Source of the DNA: Bacillus thermotolerans
GTDB taxonomy: Bacteria > Bacillota > Bacilli > Bacillales > Domibacillaceae
Assembly: GCF_000812025.2 (NCBI RefSeq)
Contig: NZ_JWJE02000004.1
Coordinates: 62,001-126,000, forward strand
Length of the DNA: 64,000 nt
Reading direction: 5' to 3'
The notes under the pieces were generated by a model. It did not search any database, was not told the DNA's origin, and saw nothing but the letters and a program-made list of their open reading frames with translations. The number at the start of each line of letters is the position of its first letter. Within the stretch, counting starts at the first letter, position 1. A program made the position numbers and the translations under genes. Shown in pieces: positions 18,422-27,597 of this stretch.

Positions 18422-19640
18422 ATGGTCCTGGTGATTGATCAATTGATGAAAATGTTAGAGGAACGGGAAGCTGAGATGATTAACATCCGCCGTTATCTAC
18501 ATGAAAATCCGGAGCTTTCATTTAAAGAGGCGAAAACAGCAGCCTATATTGCTGACTTTTACAGAGGCAAAGATGTGGATGTATCAACGGGTGTTGGAAA
18601 TGGATATGGCATTGTGGTTACTATAAAAGGGGAAAAGCCGGGTAAAACAGTGGCGCTTCGAGCTGACTTTGATGCGCTTCCGATTAAAGAGGAGCTGGAG
18701 ATTCCGTTTAAATCCAAAAACGAAGGGATCATGCATGCTTGCGGTCATGATGCTCATACAGCTTACCTTCTCGTTTTAGCTGATTGTCTTATTCAATTAA
18801 AAGGGCAGATTCATGGCACTGTTAAGATTATCCATCAGCACGCCGAAGAAGTACCGCCTGGCGGAGCTAAGAGCATTGTAGAAGCAGGGGCTCTAGATGG
18901 TGTAGATGCAATCTTTGGTATTCATGTTTTACCGGTGGCCCCTGCGGGAACCGTTGGTTATCATAGCGGCTATTCCTTCAATGGTCGCGCCTATTTTAAA
19001 CTGAAGGTACAGGCAAGCGGCGGACACGGTTCTTCTCCGCATAAGGCAAACGATGCCATTGTCGCAGGAGCCTACTTTGTCACAGCTGTTCAAACGATTG
19101 TTAGCCGCAGAGTGAACCCGTTGGATGCAGGTGTAGTCACCATTGGGTCATTTGACGGCAAGGGAAGCTTTAATGTGATTAAAGACAGTATTGAAATTGA
19201 AGGAGATATACGCTATTCAGATGATGAAACGAGGGATGTGATTAGCAAGGAAATTCACCGGATGGTGAAGGGGCTCGAAGAATTATTTGGTGTAAGCTGC
19301 AAACTCACGTATGAACCCGACTATCCACCGTTGTATAACGATCCTGAACTAACTGCATTCGTAGCGAAAACCTTAATAAAAGCTGGGGATAAGCAAGCAC
19401 ATTAAAGAAGTAAAAGAATTTCCTAAAATGGCGCCGTCCGATGATTTTGCATATTACCTGGAGAAGGTGCCCGGTACTTATTTTTATATTGGGTGCACGC
19501 CAAAGGGAGTAGAAGAGCCTTACTTCAACCATCACCCTAAGTTTGATATTGATGAGGCTGCCCTGCTTGTCGCGGCTAAATCGGTGGGATATGTGGTGTG
19601 CGATTATTTACATATAGAAAAAGATGGATCTAATGATTAA
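18422..19640 (+). pseudogene. M20 family amidohydrolase, broken by a frameshift
   Basis: An M20D-type (hippurate hydrolase / N-acyl-amino acid amidohydrolase) gene in two frames. The first part (to 19405) has the zinc-site motifs HACGHDAH and HAEEVPPGGA and the dimerisation region GGHGSSPHKANDAI. After ...LIKAG it runs into a false end at a GGGG run near 19384-19387; removing one G continues the frame as ISKHIKEVKEFPKMAPSDD into 19428-19640, which carries the C-terminal HHPKFDIDE segment. The joined length (about 400 residues) is normal for the family. The start is more likely the GTG at 18431, 9 bases after AAGAGGAG, than the ATG at 18422. Real mutation or sequencing error cannot be told apart here. 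Confidence 0.85.
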
Positions 19641-20034
19641 CTGCGGAGCAGGTCCAAAGTATTGCACTAAAACGGAAATTGAAAAATTTTCAAATGTAGA
19701 ACCAGCTCTTCATCTTTTATGGATGACGGGTTGCTCTAGCAGGCAAGGACTCGCTAAGATGATGGGGTATTCTTTTTGATCATAAAGTAACGCTGAGAAG
19801 AAGATGGAACTGCTAAGACTCGCATTTGTATGTGTAAACGGCTCAGCTGGCTAATTCTTGAGTGATTGAGCAGCCTCAATCCATTTCTGCTTTGAATACC
19901 TCTCAAAGTGGGACACCTTTCTTCCCCTTCATGTTTTGTAGTTTCATGACACATGCCTCCTGAATCTGGCTCTTTTGCAAATCCGTGTGGTACACTGAAA
20001 AGGAAATTTGAATGAAGAAGGTGTGGAAGCACTC

Positions 20035-22857
20035 ATGACCCATCCAACATTTGTCGTGACCGATTTTGAAACGACCGGCCATGCACCGAAAGAGAAAGAT
20101 CGCATCATTCATGCTTCTTTCGTGATTATTGAAAATAAAACAATTACATACCAATATACTTCTTTTTTTAACCCTGAGCGATCGATTCCTCCGTTTATTG
20201 AAGAGCTAACGGGAATCTCAGATGAGATGGTAAAGAATGCTCCATTCTTTCATGAAGCGGCGAAGGATATACTGCCGCTTTTAGATGGCGCGGTTTTCGT
20301 TGCTCATAATGTTTTGTTCGATCTTCAGTTTCTGCAAGGAGAGCTTGAAAGAGCCGGCTATTCCCCCTTTACTGGACCAGCTGTCGATACAGTGGAGCTA
20401 GCCCGGATTATTTGGCCTACCTCTGACAGCTTCAAGCTGGGAGACTTAACCAAAGGTTTAGGGTTAGTTCATGACCGCCCTCATCAAGCGGACAGTGATG
20501 CATATGTTACAGCTCAAATGCTGATTATGATGATTGAAAAGCTGGAACAGATGCCGTTGGCTACGCTTGAAAAGCTCGGCCGGCTGGCTGTCGGCTTAAA
20601 AAGTGATGCCTATGTTCTGATTCAAGCGATTATTGAAGAAAAGCAGCATCATGTAGAGCAGCTGCCGTCGCATTTGGAAGTGTACCGGGGCCTTGCTCTC
20701 CGTAAAAAGGAAGTGAAGGAAAGGGAAAAAGCCCATAGCCACTCGTTCTCTTACCCGAAGGAAGAGAGTGAAAAGGAGGCTCTGTTCTCTGCCTTTCCGC
20801 GTTTTGAACGGCGCAGCGGTCAGTGGAGGATGATGGACCTGATCTATGATTCCATGCGGACCTCTGTCCATTTAGCGGTCGAAGCAGGAACAGGTACAGG
20901 CAAATCTATCGGCTATTTGCTGCCGGCTATTTATGAAAGCAAACGGACGGGAGAGCCGGTGATTGTAAGTACCCATACAGTCATTCTCCAGCAACAGCTG
21001 CTGAAGAATGATATGGAAAAGCTTAAACAGCTTCTTCCTTTTTCGGTAACCTCGGCTGTTCTAAAGGGAAGGAGTCATTATATTGACTTGTACAAGTTTT
21101 CAGAGCGCCTAAAGGAACCCCAAGATAATTATGATTATGTGCTGGCAAAAATGCAGATTCTAATCTGGCTGCTTGAGACGGAGACAGGGGATGTAGATGA
21201 ATTGAATCTGTCTTCAGGAGGAGAGCTGTTTTGGAATGAGATACGGCAGGACGGAGATTACATGAACAAAGGCCGAAAAGCCTGGCTGGATAAAGATTTT
21301 TATATTTACGCGAAAAAGCAGGCGCAGCAGGCTGATATTGTGATTACGAATCATTCTTTTCTCGCATCGGATTTAACAGCCCAATCGTCAGTGTTTCCTT
21401 CGTACAGCCACGTCATTATTGATGAAGCGCATCATTTTGAACGGGTAGCGCGAGAGAGGCTGGGGCTGTTTATGGATCAGGTTGCCTATAAACAGCTTCT
21501 TGGCCGGCTTGGCACCTATGAACAGGAGGAGCTTGTTGTTCAAATTGATGAGCTGCTCGCTAAATATGAGCAGCCTCTGAATAAGGATGAACAGCTCGGA
21601 ATGAACCGCCAGTTGCAGCAGCTTCACTTTGAGAGCGATGAATGGTTTAAAACATTGCATACGTTCTTTAGCCGTCATACGAAAAAGAGAGCTGGCCACT
21701 GGTCGAAAAGACAAGTCAGGCTGACGTCTAAAGTAAGAAGTCTGGCAGACTGGCAGCCGGTAGAATACGGAGCTGAGCGGCTTGACGAACTGCTCACTGA
21801 AGTGGAAGGGTGGATGAGAAGGAAAGAAGAAGCGCTGAATCCGTTCTGGGAACAAATGTCGGCTGCAGAGCAGGCGAAGGTGGATCAGTTTAAGGAATTG
21901 ATTCATCAATGGAAGCATTACCAGCTGATGCTGGAGCGGCTTATTTTCCGGCCGGAAGAGGATGAGGTCATTTGGATGGAGGGAGACAGCCGCTCGTTAG
22001 CTAACACGTTTGCGATCCGTTCTTCTCCTCTTGAGGCGGGTGGATTAATTAAAGAAGCTCTTCTAGATAAGAAGCATGTCGTCTTCACATCGGCGACCTT
22101 GACAGTTAACGGTTCCTTTCAATTCTTTACGGAAGAATCAGGGCTTTCAGCATGTGAGCACCAGGCGGTGACCCTGCCATCTCCTTTTGATTTTCAGAAG
22201 AACTGCCGCATGGTTATCCCTGACGACGTGCCTGAAATCAAACATGTACCCCAGGATGAATACGTGGAAGCGCTCGCTAATTATTTAACGGTCATCGCTG
22301 AATCGGCGAAGGGGAGAATGCTCGTTCTTTTTACTGCTTTCGATATGATGAAGAAAACGTATGAACTTATCCGGGAAAGCGGTTTGCTTGAAGAGTACAT
22401 TCTGCTCGCCCAAGGAATTACGAACGGCAGCCGGACGAGACTGACGCGAAACTTTCAGCGGTTTGACAAGGCTATCTTATTTGGCACGAATAGCTTCTGG
22501 GAGGGCATTGATGTGCCGGGAGAAGATTTATCCTGCCTGGTGATGGTTCGTTTGCCATTCTCACCGCCGGATGAGCCTTTTATCGAGGCAAAAAGCGAGA
22601 AATTGGAAGAAAGAGGGGGTAATCCTTTCTCAGATTATTCTTTGCCGCAGGCGGTATTGCGCTTCAAGCAAGGGTTTGGCCGCTTAATCAGAAGCAGTAC
22701 AGACCGAGGCATGATTATTGTATTTGATCGCCGCATACAGACAAGTGCATACGGAAGGACGTTCTTACAGTCTATTCCTGATATTCCTATCGAAGAGGCA
22801 TCCCTCGACGAGACGGCTCTCATTGTTGAAAATTGGCTCCAGCTTTCCGAGGAGTAA
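20035..22857 (+). CDS. dinG: DinG family exonuclease/helicase
   Basis: A 940-residue two-domain protein. The N-terminal ~170 residues are a DnaQ-like 3'-5' exonuclease (VTDFETTG with Asp/Glu of Exo I; VAHNVLFDLQFL, Exo II; HQADSDAYVTAQM, Exo III). The remainder is an XPD/DinG superfamily 2 helicase domain with Walker A GTGTGKS and DEAH. In Gram-positive DinG the exonuclease is the established activity, and the iron-sulfur cysteines of E. coli DinG are lacking. Start is uncertain: TTG 20008 has AAGG upstream, whereas the ATG at 20035 fits the conserved beginning of the exonuclease fold. Confidence 0.92.
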   Translation: MTHPTFVVTDFETTGHAPKEKDRIIHASFVIIENKTITYQYTSFFNPERSIPPFIEELTGISDEMVKNAPFFHEAAKDILPLLDGAVFVAHNVLFDLQFLQGELERAGYSPFTGPAVDTVELARIIWPTSDSFKLGDLTKGLGLVHDRPHQADSDAYVTAQMLIMMIEKLEQMPLATLEKLGRLAVGLKSDAYVLIQAIIEEKQHHVEQLPSHLEVYRGLALRKKEVKEREKAHSHSFSYPKEESEKEALFSAFPRFERRSGQWRMMDLIYDSMRTSVHLAVEAGTGTGKSIGYLLPAIYESKRTGEPVIVSTHTVILQQQLLKNDMEKLKQLLPFSVTSAVLKGRSHYIDLYKFSERLKEPQDNYDYVLAKMQILIWLLETETGDVDELNLSSGGELFWNEIRQDGDYMNKGRKAWLDKDFYIYAKKQAQQADIVITNHSFLASDLTAQSSVFPSYSHVIIDEAHHFERVARERLGLFMDQVAYKQLLGRLGTYEQEELVVQIDELLAKYEQPLNKDEQLGMNRQLQQLHFESDEWFKTLHTFFSRHTKKRAGHWSKRQVRLTSKVRSLADWQPVEYGAERLDELLTEVEGWMRRKEEALNPFWEQMSAAEQAKVDQFKELIHQWKHYQLMLERLIFRPEEDEVIWMEGDSRSLANTFAIRSSPLEAGGLIKEALLDKKHVVFTSATLTVNGSFQFFTEESGLSACEHQAVTLPSPFDFQKNCRMVIPDDVPEIKHVPQDEYVEALANYLTVIAESAKGRMLVLFTAFDMMKKTYELIRESGLLEEYILLAQGITNGSRTRLTRNFQRFDKAILFGTNSFWEGIDVPGEDLSCLVMVRLPFSPPDEPFIEAKSEKLEERGGNPFSDYSLPQAVLRFKQGFGRLIRSSTDRGMIIVFDRRIQTSAYGRTFLQSIPDIPIEEASLDETALIVENWLQLSEE

Positions 22858-22914
22858 GCGTGTTTATTTTTTTCGGAATAAGGTACGCTAACGGTAGTGA
22901 AAGGAGAGGCTGGC

Positions 22915-23721
22915 ATGAAATTAATCATCTCATTGATCATTGGTCTGAGCTGCTTGTTCCCTGGCCTAGTGTACGCTTCGGCCATTGATCTCCGTTTAGA
23001 TAAGGATGAAATAGCGATCTCATTCCTGCCGTTGTCCGATGGGGAAGCAGCCCTTTTACAGACCGGAAACGGGGGTCAGTTCTTGATTAATACAGGCGAA
23101 AAGAATAGCCGGAAAGAGATATTCTACTATATGGCTAAGCTCCAAATTCGCCAATTGGACGGGTTGATTGTTACAGAGAAAAAGTATTGGCATGAGATGT
23201 TTATCGAGCAGCTGGCTGATAACAGGGGGCTAAAGAAAGTCATTACTGCCTGGCCGGTGGACGAAGAAAAGCGGGACAGCCGCCTTGCTTATGAACGGTG
23301 GGTGCCGGGAGAGATATACGACCTTGGTTCGGAAGCCTCTTTACAGCCCCTTTATTATGGGGAAGGTGATGATGAAGGCCTGGATTTTTCAATCAGACAT
23401 CGTCAATCCCGCTTTTTATGGATGTCTTCTGCTTCTTCATTATCTGAACAAGAGATGCTTGCGCAGTCTTTAAAGGACAGCAATATTTTAAAGCTTCCGC
23501 AGTTTGGGAAAAAAGACAGTCTTTCCTACAATTTGCTAACTCACATTGACCCGCAAAGTGCGATTTTGTTTAAAAGCAAGGTAGATTACCCGGATGATGA
23601 ATTACTAGAAGTACTCCATCAGACGTGGATTGATGTATATTATACTGATCAGCAAGGATTGATCATTATCAAATTTACGCGGGACGGCTATTCCATTTTA
23701 ACGATTCCTGAGATGAAATAA
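22915..23721 (+). CDS. Secreted protein resembling a degenerate metallo-beta-lactamase fold
   Basis: 268 residues with a signal peptide (MKLIISLIIGLSCLFPGLVYA). The following segment, AISFLPLSDGEAALLQTGNG and FLINTGEK, recalls the first strands of the metallo-beta-lactamase domain found in ComEC-type proteins (usually a DVGQGDAxLI-like stretch, then IDTG). The metal-binding HxHxDH motif is missing: LIVTEKKYWHEM stands where it would be expected. It is therefore probably a non-enzymatic relative. ATG at 22915 follows AAAGGAG. It lies between dinG and ypmA; in B. subtilis I recall no such gene there. Function unknown. Confidence 0.6.
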   Translation: MKLIISLIIGLSCLFPGLVYASAIDLRLDKDEIAISFLPLSDGEAALLQTGNGGQFLINTGEKNSRKEIFYYMAKLQIRQLDGLIVTEKKYWHEMFIEQLADNRGLKKVITAWPVDEEKRDSRLAYERWVPGEIYDLGSEASLQPLYYGEGDDEGLDFSIRHRQSRFLWMSSASSLSEQEMLAQSLKDSNILKLPQFGKKDSLSYNLLTHIDPQSAILFKSKVDYPDDELLEVLHQTWIDVYYTDQQGLIIIKFTRDGYSILTIPEMK

Positions 23722-23749
23722 TCAATTCTCACTTTTCGAAAAATTACTA

Positions 23750-23777
23750 ATGACGATGAATCATTTCCTGCTATAAT
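23750..23777 (+). promoter_or_regulatory. Extended -10 promoter of ypmA
   Basis: TGCTATAAT (23769-23777) gives an extended -10 element; ATGACG sits 16 bases upstream as a weak -35. Confidence 0.55.
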
Positions 23778-23801
23778 ATAAACAGAATGGGGGGCGTTTG
23801 A

Positions 23802-23972
23802 ATGGAGAGGAAGATTGAGGTTTTATCAACAGTGAAAGTGAATAACCAGCCGGATCTGTATAAGATAGTCGACGCGTTAAACCGAACATTAAAGCGAAAT
23901 GATTTAATGTTCGGTTTAGCCTTAGACCCTGAGGATAAAGAGAAAGCTGTTTTTACAATTTACCGTACTTAG
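23802..23972 (+). CDS. ypmA: Small conserved protein YpmA (DUF4264)
   Basis: A 56-residue protein, equal in length to B. subtilis YpmA and sharing, from memory, the segments IEVLSTVKV, LNRTLKR, LMFGLALD and AVFTIYRT. The ATG at 23802 follows GGGGGG. It has no membrane segment and reads like a small alpha/beta fold. It stands between dinG and aspB, as in B. subtilis, but ypmB, which follows in that species, is missing. The gene contains a 16-bp perfect inverted repeat (23878-23893 and 23903-23918). Function unknown. Confidence 0.9.
   Translation: MERKIEVLSTVKVNNQPDLYKIVDALNRTLKRNDLMFGLALDPEDKEKAVFTIYRT
23878..23918. repeat. 16-bp perfect inverted repeat inside ypmA
   Basis: TAAACCGAACATTAAA and its exact complement TTTAATGTTCGGTTTA are separated by 9 bases. 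The repeat covers the codons for LNRTLKRNDLMFGLA. No T tract follows, so it is not a standard terminator. Confidence 0.9.
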
Positions 23973-24071
23973 TACATAATGAATAAGGGAGTAAGCTTTG
24001 CTAAATGAGATGAATATCAGTCATTTTAACGAGCTTCTGCAATAAGAAACAAGATAATGGAGGGTATTTTT

Positions 24072-25262
24072 GTGAATGTACAATTAGCACAGCGGGTTAA
24101 AGCGTTAACCCCTTCGACAACATTGGCAATTACAGCGAAAGCGAAAGAGATGAAAGCTCAAGGCATTGATGTGATTGGTCTTGGTGCAGGTGAGCCAGAC
24201 TTCAATACACCTGAACATATTATCGAGGCAGCTTATGAGTCTTTAAAAAATGGCCATACTAAATACACACCGGCCGGCGGTCTGCCACAATTGAAAGATG
24301 CGATTATTAATAAATTTAAGCAAGACCAGGGTATTACATATAAACGCAGCGAAGTGATCGTAACCGTTGGAGCAAAGCACGCACTTTATACCTTATTCCA
24401 GGTTATCCTTGATGAAGGCGACGAAGTAGTTATCCCGACTCCATATTGGGTCAGCTACCCTGAGCAAGTAAAGCTTGCCGGCGGGACGCCAGTATACGTA
24501 GAAGGTAAGGAAGAGAACCAGTTTAAAATAACACCAGAACAGCTTAATGCTGTGATCACTGAGAAAACAAAGGCAGTCATCATTAATTCCCCGAGTAATC
24601 CAACGGGTATGCTTTATTCTAAAGAAGAGCTTCAAGCGCTTGGAGAAGTGGCGCTCAAGCATGATATTTTCATTGTTTCAGATGAAATTTATGAAAAGCT
24701 TGTTTATGGAGACAGTAAGCATGTATCAATTGCAGAGCTATCTCCAGAGCTTAAGGAGCAAACAATCATTATTAATGGTGTATCCAAATCTCATTCTATG
24801 ACAGGCTGGCGGATTGGCTATGCAGCCGGCAACGAGAAAGTGATCAAGGCGATGACAGACCTTGCGAGCCACTCAACGTCTAACCCGACAGCTGTTTCTC
24901 AGTACGGTTCTATTGCTGCCTATGAAGGAACTCAAGAGCCGGTAGAAGAAATGAAGAAAGCCTTTGAAGAACGTTTAAATGTCATTCACAGTAAGTTGAA
25001 TGATATTCCAGGCGTTAGCTGCTTAAAGCCTCAGGGTGCTTTTTACTTATTCCCTAATGTAAAGGAAGCAGCTGCTATGACAGGATTTGAAGACGTCGAC
25101 GGCTTCGTTAAAGCTTTGCTTGAAGAAGCGAAAGTGGCTGTGGTTCCAGGAAGCGGCTTTGGCTCCCCAGATAACATTCGTCTTTCTTATGCGACGTCCC
25201 TTAATCTGCTAGAATCAGCCGTCGCTCGCATTGCTGACTATGTTGAGAATAACAAGAAGTAA
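24072..25262 (+). CDS. aspB: Aspartate aminotransferase (class I, Bacillus type)
   Basis: PLP enzyme interconverting aspartate and 2-oxoglutarate with oxaloacetate and glutamate. The 396 residues show the class I fold: GLGAGEPDFNTPEHI near the start, YTPAGG, NSPSNPTG, SDEIYEKL, and the Schiff-base lysine in GVSKSHSMTGWRIG. I choose the GTG at 24072, with GGAGGG 7 bases upstream and the N-terminus VNVQLAQRVKAL; the ATG at 24057 overlaps the ribosome site. A terminator follows before asnS. Confidence 0.95.
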   Translation: MNVQLAQRVKALTPSTTLAITAKAKEMKAQGIDVIGLGAGEPDFNTPEHIIEAAYESLKNGHTKYTPAGGLPQLKDAIINKFKQDQGITYKRSEVIVTVGAKHALYTLFQVILDEGDEVVIPTPYWVSYPEQVKLAGGTPVYVEGKEENQFKITPEQLNAVITEKTKAVIINSPSNPTGMLYSKEELQALGEVALKHDIFIVSDEIYEKLVYGDSKHVSIAELSPELKEQTIIINGVSKSHSMTGWRIGYAAGNEKVIKAMTDLASHSTSNPTAVSQYGSIAAYEGTQEPVEEMKKAFEERLNVIHSKLNDIPGVSCLKPQGAFYLFPNVKEAAAMTGFEDVDGFVKALLEEAKVAVVPGSGFGSPDNIRLSYATSLNLLESAVARIADYVENNKK

Positions 25263-25279
25263 TAATAGATGGTAGTGAG

Positions 25280-25313
25280 AAAGCCCAGCTTAATAAAAGC
25301 GGGGCTTTTCTTT
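25280..25313 (+). terminator. Terminator of aspB
   Basis: AAAGCCCAGCTT pairs with AAGCGGGGCTTT around a short A-rich loop and is followed by a T-rich stretch. Confidence 0.75.
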
Positions 25314-25329
25314 ATGAAAGGGGCATTTC

Positions 25330-25359
25330 TTGCACTTTATCCAGAAAGATAGGTATAAT
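25330..25359 (+). promoter_or_regulatory. SigA promoter of asnS
   Basis: TTGCAC (25330-25335) and TATAAT (25354-25359) with an 18-base spacer, about 40 bases before the start codon. Confidence 0.75.
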
Positions 25360-25402
25360 GTGGATACGAAAAATGGTTGCTAACGTTTGGAGGGACTTAT
25401 AG

Positions 25403-26695
25403 ATGAAAATAACCATTACAGAAGCAGGCCAGCATGTCGGAGAGGAAGTAACGATCGGCGCGTGGCTTGCTAATAAACGATCAAGCGGAAAGATTGCCTT
25501 TCTGCAGCTTCGTGATGGAACAGGCTTTATTCAAGGCGTTGTTGTGAAAAGTGAAGTAGGTGAGGAAGTATTTCAACAAGCAAAATCCATTACGCAAGAA
25601 TCCTCCCTATATATTACAGGTACAGTCCAGGAGGACAACCGGTCTCCATTCGGCTACGAGCTATCTGTATCAAGCATTGACATCATCGCTGAAGCAGAAG
25701 ACTATCCGATCACACCAAAGGAGCACGGCACAGAGTTCTTAATGGACCATCGCCATTTATGGCTGCGCTCCCGCCGTCAGCATGCAGTCATGAAGGTCCG
25801 TAATGAAATCATTCGGGCAACTTATGAGTTCTTTAATGACCGCGGCTTCGTAAAGGTAGATCCGCCTATTTTAACAGGAAGTGCTCCTGAAGGAACTTCT
25901 GAGCTGTTCCATACTCGTTATTTCGACGAGGATGCTTATCTTTCACAAAGCGGACAACTATACATGGAAGCAGCAGCGATGGCACTTGGAAAGGTCTTTT
26001 CTTTCGGTCCAACATTCCGGGCAGAGAAGTCAAAAACACGGCGTCATTTAATTGAATTTTGGATGATCGAACCCGAGATGGCATTTTACAATTTTGAAGA
26101 TAATCTGAAGGTACAGGAAGAGTATGTATCCCATGTTGTACAATCCGTACTGGCCAATTGCCGTCTGGAGCTTGGCCGCCTTGACAGAGATACGTCTAAG
26201 CTTGAACAGATCAAGACGCCTTTCCCTCGCATCACGTATGATGAAGCGATCGAGTTTCTGCATAAGCAGGGGTTTGATGACATCAAGTGGGGAGATGATT
26301 TTGGGGCTCCTCATGAAACAGCAATCGCGGAAAACTATGATAAGCCGGTATTCATTACGCATTATCCTACTGCTATCAAGCCGTTTTACATGCAGCCGGA
26401 CCCAAACCGGGAGGAAGTCGTGCTTTGCGCAGATTTAATTGCACCGGAAGGATACGGAGAGATTATCGGAGGCTCGGAACGTATTCATGATAGGCAGTTG
26501 CTAGAAGAGCGGATTAAGGAGCATAAGCTGGATGAAGAGGCGTATAAATGGTATGCGGAGCTAAGAAAATATGGCTCTGTCCCTCACTCAGGCTTTGGAC
26601 TTGGTCTTGAACGTACGGTCGCCTGGATCAGCGGAGTGGAGCATGTCCGTGAGACGATTCCATTCCCGCGTTTGTTAAATCGTCTATATCCATAA
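25403..26695 (+). CDS. asnS: Asparaginyl-tRNA synthetase
   Basis: Class IIb aminoacyl-tRNA synthetase that charges tRNA-Asn. The 430-residue protein has an N-terminal OB-fold anticodon domain (about 1-110) and a class II core with motif 2 [25 protein letters not shown] and motif 3 [13 protein letters not shown]. The QLYMEAAA segment is typical. Strong consensus promoter upstream; no T-box signals are visible in its short leader. Confidence 0.97.
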   Translation: MKITITEAGQHVGEEVTIGAWLANKRSSGKIAFLQLRDGTGFIQGVVVKSEVGEEVFQQAKSITQESSLYITGTVQEDNRSPFGYELSVSSIDIIAEAEDYPITPKEHGTEFLMDHRHLWLRSRRQHAVMKVRNEIIRATYEFFNDRGFVKVDPPILTGSAPEGTSELFHTRYFDEDAYLSQSGQLYMEAAAMALGKVFSFGPTFRAEKSKTRRHLIEFWMIEPEMAFYNFEDNLKVQEEYVSHVVQSVLANCRLELGRLDRDTSKLEQIKTPFPRITYDEAIEFLHKQGFDDIKWGDDFGAPHETAIAENYDKPVFITHYPTAIKPFYMQPDPNREEVVLCADLIAPEGYGEIIGGSERIHDRQLLEERIKEHKLDEEAYKWYAELRKYGSVPHSGFGLGLERTVAWISGVEHVRETIPFPRLLNRLYP

Positions 26696-26705
26696 GTAAA
26701 GCAGC

Positions 26706-26798
26706 AAAGGTTGTCCTGTAAGCAGAATCGGGTGGCTTCTTCTCATTAGTCAGGCCTAATAGAAGGAGGCCGATCAAGGCTTATGGGGCAACCTTTTT
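26706..26798 (+). repeat. Long hairpin between asnS and dnaD
   Basis: About 91 bases fold into one long imperfect hairpin. The base is AAAGGTTGTCCTGTAAGC (26706-26723) against GCTTATGGGGCAACCTTT (26779-26796), 18 consecutive pairs counting G-U. An inner arm pairs ATCGG with CCGAT and ATTAG with CTAAT. Two further Ts follow. It may serve as the asnS terminator, but it is far larger than a usual one. Confidence 0.7.
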
Positions 26799-26891
26799 AG
26801 TAGGAGGATAATAGAGAGAGCATAAATCGCCTCATTGTCAATCCTCATTTTTATTATTTGCCCGTGCTATACTGATGGAGAGGTGTTGGAG

Positions 26892-27581
26892 ATGGAAGAG
26901 AAAGAATTGTTAATAGAGTGGATGGATAAGGGCATGATCAGCATCCCTCAAGTGTTGCTTACACACTATAAAGAGTTAAGACTGACAGAAACGGAACTTG
27001 TATTATTGCTTCAGATTTTTTCCTTCAAGCAAAAAGGGCAGCACTTTCCTACATTTGAAGAGCTTTCCGCCCATATGACCATCACTGCCAGTGAATGCTC
27101 CATATTAATAAAGAAGTTAATCCAGCAGCAAATGCTCATTATCGAAGAGGGAGATGCGTTAGGCTTTGAGAGCTATTCGTTAAAGCCGCTCTGGAAGAAG
27201 CTTGCCGACTTTATGATTCAAGAATCAAGGCAATCTGCCTTGCACCAGACGCTAAGCGAAGAGAAGGATCTATACACATGCTTTGAACAGGAGTTTGGTC
27301 GTCCGCTTTCTCCGCTCGAATGCGAAACATTGTCCATCTGGATTGATCAGGATCACCATGATGCGGTGATTATCAAAGCTGCTTTAAGAGAAGCGGTCAT
27401 CTCGGGGAAGCTGAATTTCCGTTATATTGACCGTATTCTGTTCGAATGGAAGAAGAAGGGGATTGAGACGCTCGATCAGGCCAGAGAGTATGGCCAGCGC
27501 TTCCGAAAGGGACAGACGACTCCTGAGCAAGTAAGGCGGTCGGATAAGGCCGTGCCTTTTTATAACTGGCTTGAGCAATAG
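26892..27581 (+). CDS. dnaD: Primosomal protein DnaD
   Basis: DnaD acts with DnaA, DnaB and DnaI in loading the replicative helicase at the origin and at restarting forks. The 229 residues include the N-terminal winged-helix domain (DDBH1, about 1-100: ISIPQVLLTHYKELRLTETELVLLLQ) and the C-terminal DDBH2 domain with the conserved YxxxILFEW motif (FRYIDRILFEWKKKGI). It ends with NWLEQ as in B. subtilis DnaD. The ATG at 26892 is preceded by GGAGAGGTG; the earlier frame opening at 26835 has no ribosome site. Confidence 0.95.
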   Translation: MEEKELLIEWMDKGMISIPQVLLTHYKELRLTETELVLLLQIFSFKQKGQHFPTFEELSAHMTITASECSILIKKLIQQQMLIIEEGDALGFESYSLKPLWKKLADFMIQESRQSALHQTLSEEKDLYTCFEQEFGRPLSPLECETLSIWIDQDHHDAVIIKAALREAVISGKLNFRYIDRILFEWKKKGIETLDQAREYGQRFRKGQTTPEQVRRSDKAVPFYNWLEQ

Positions 27582-27597
27582 AAGGAGAGAGTCATCT

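Noticed and set aside
19754-20032. 92-residue - strand ORF before dinG
   Set aside because: Starts inside dinG, has a low-quality sequence, and the better ribosome site in the region belongs to another frame.
26700-26800. T-box leader for dnaD or a tRNA gene in the asnS-dnaD gap
   Set aside because: The segment folds as a single long hairpin without cloverleaf arms or T-box motif.
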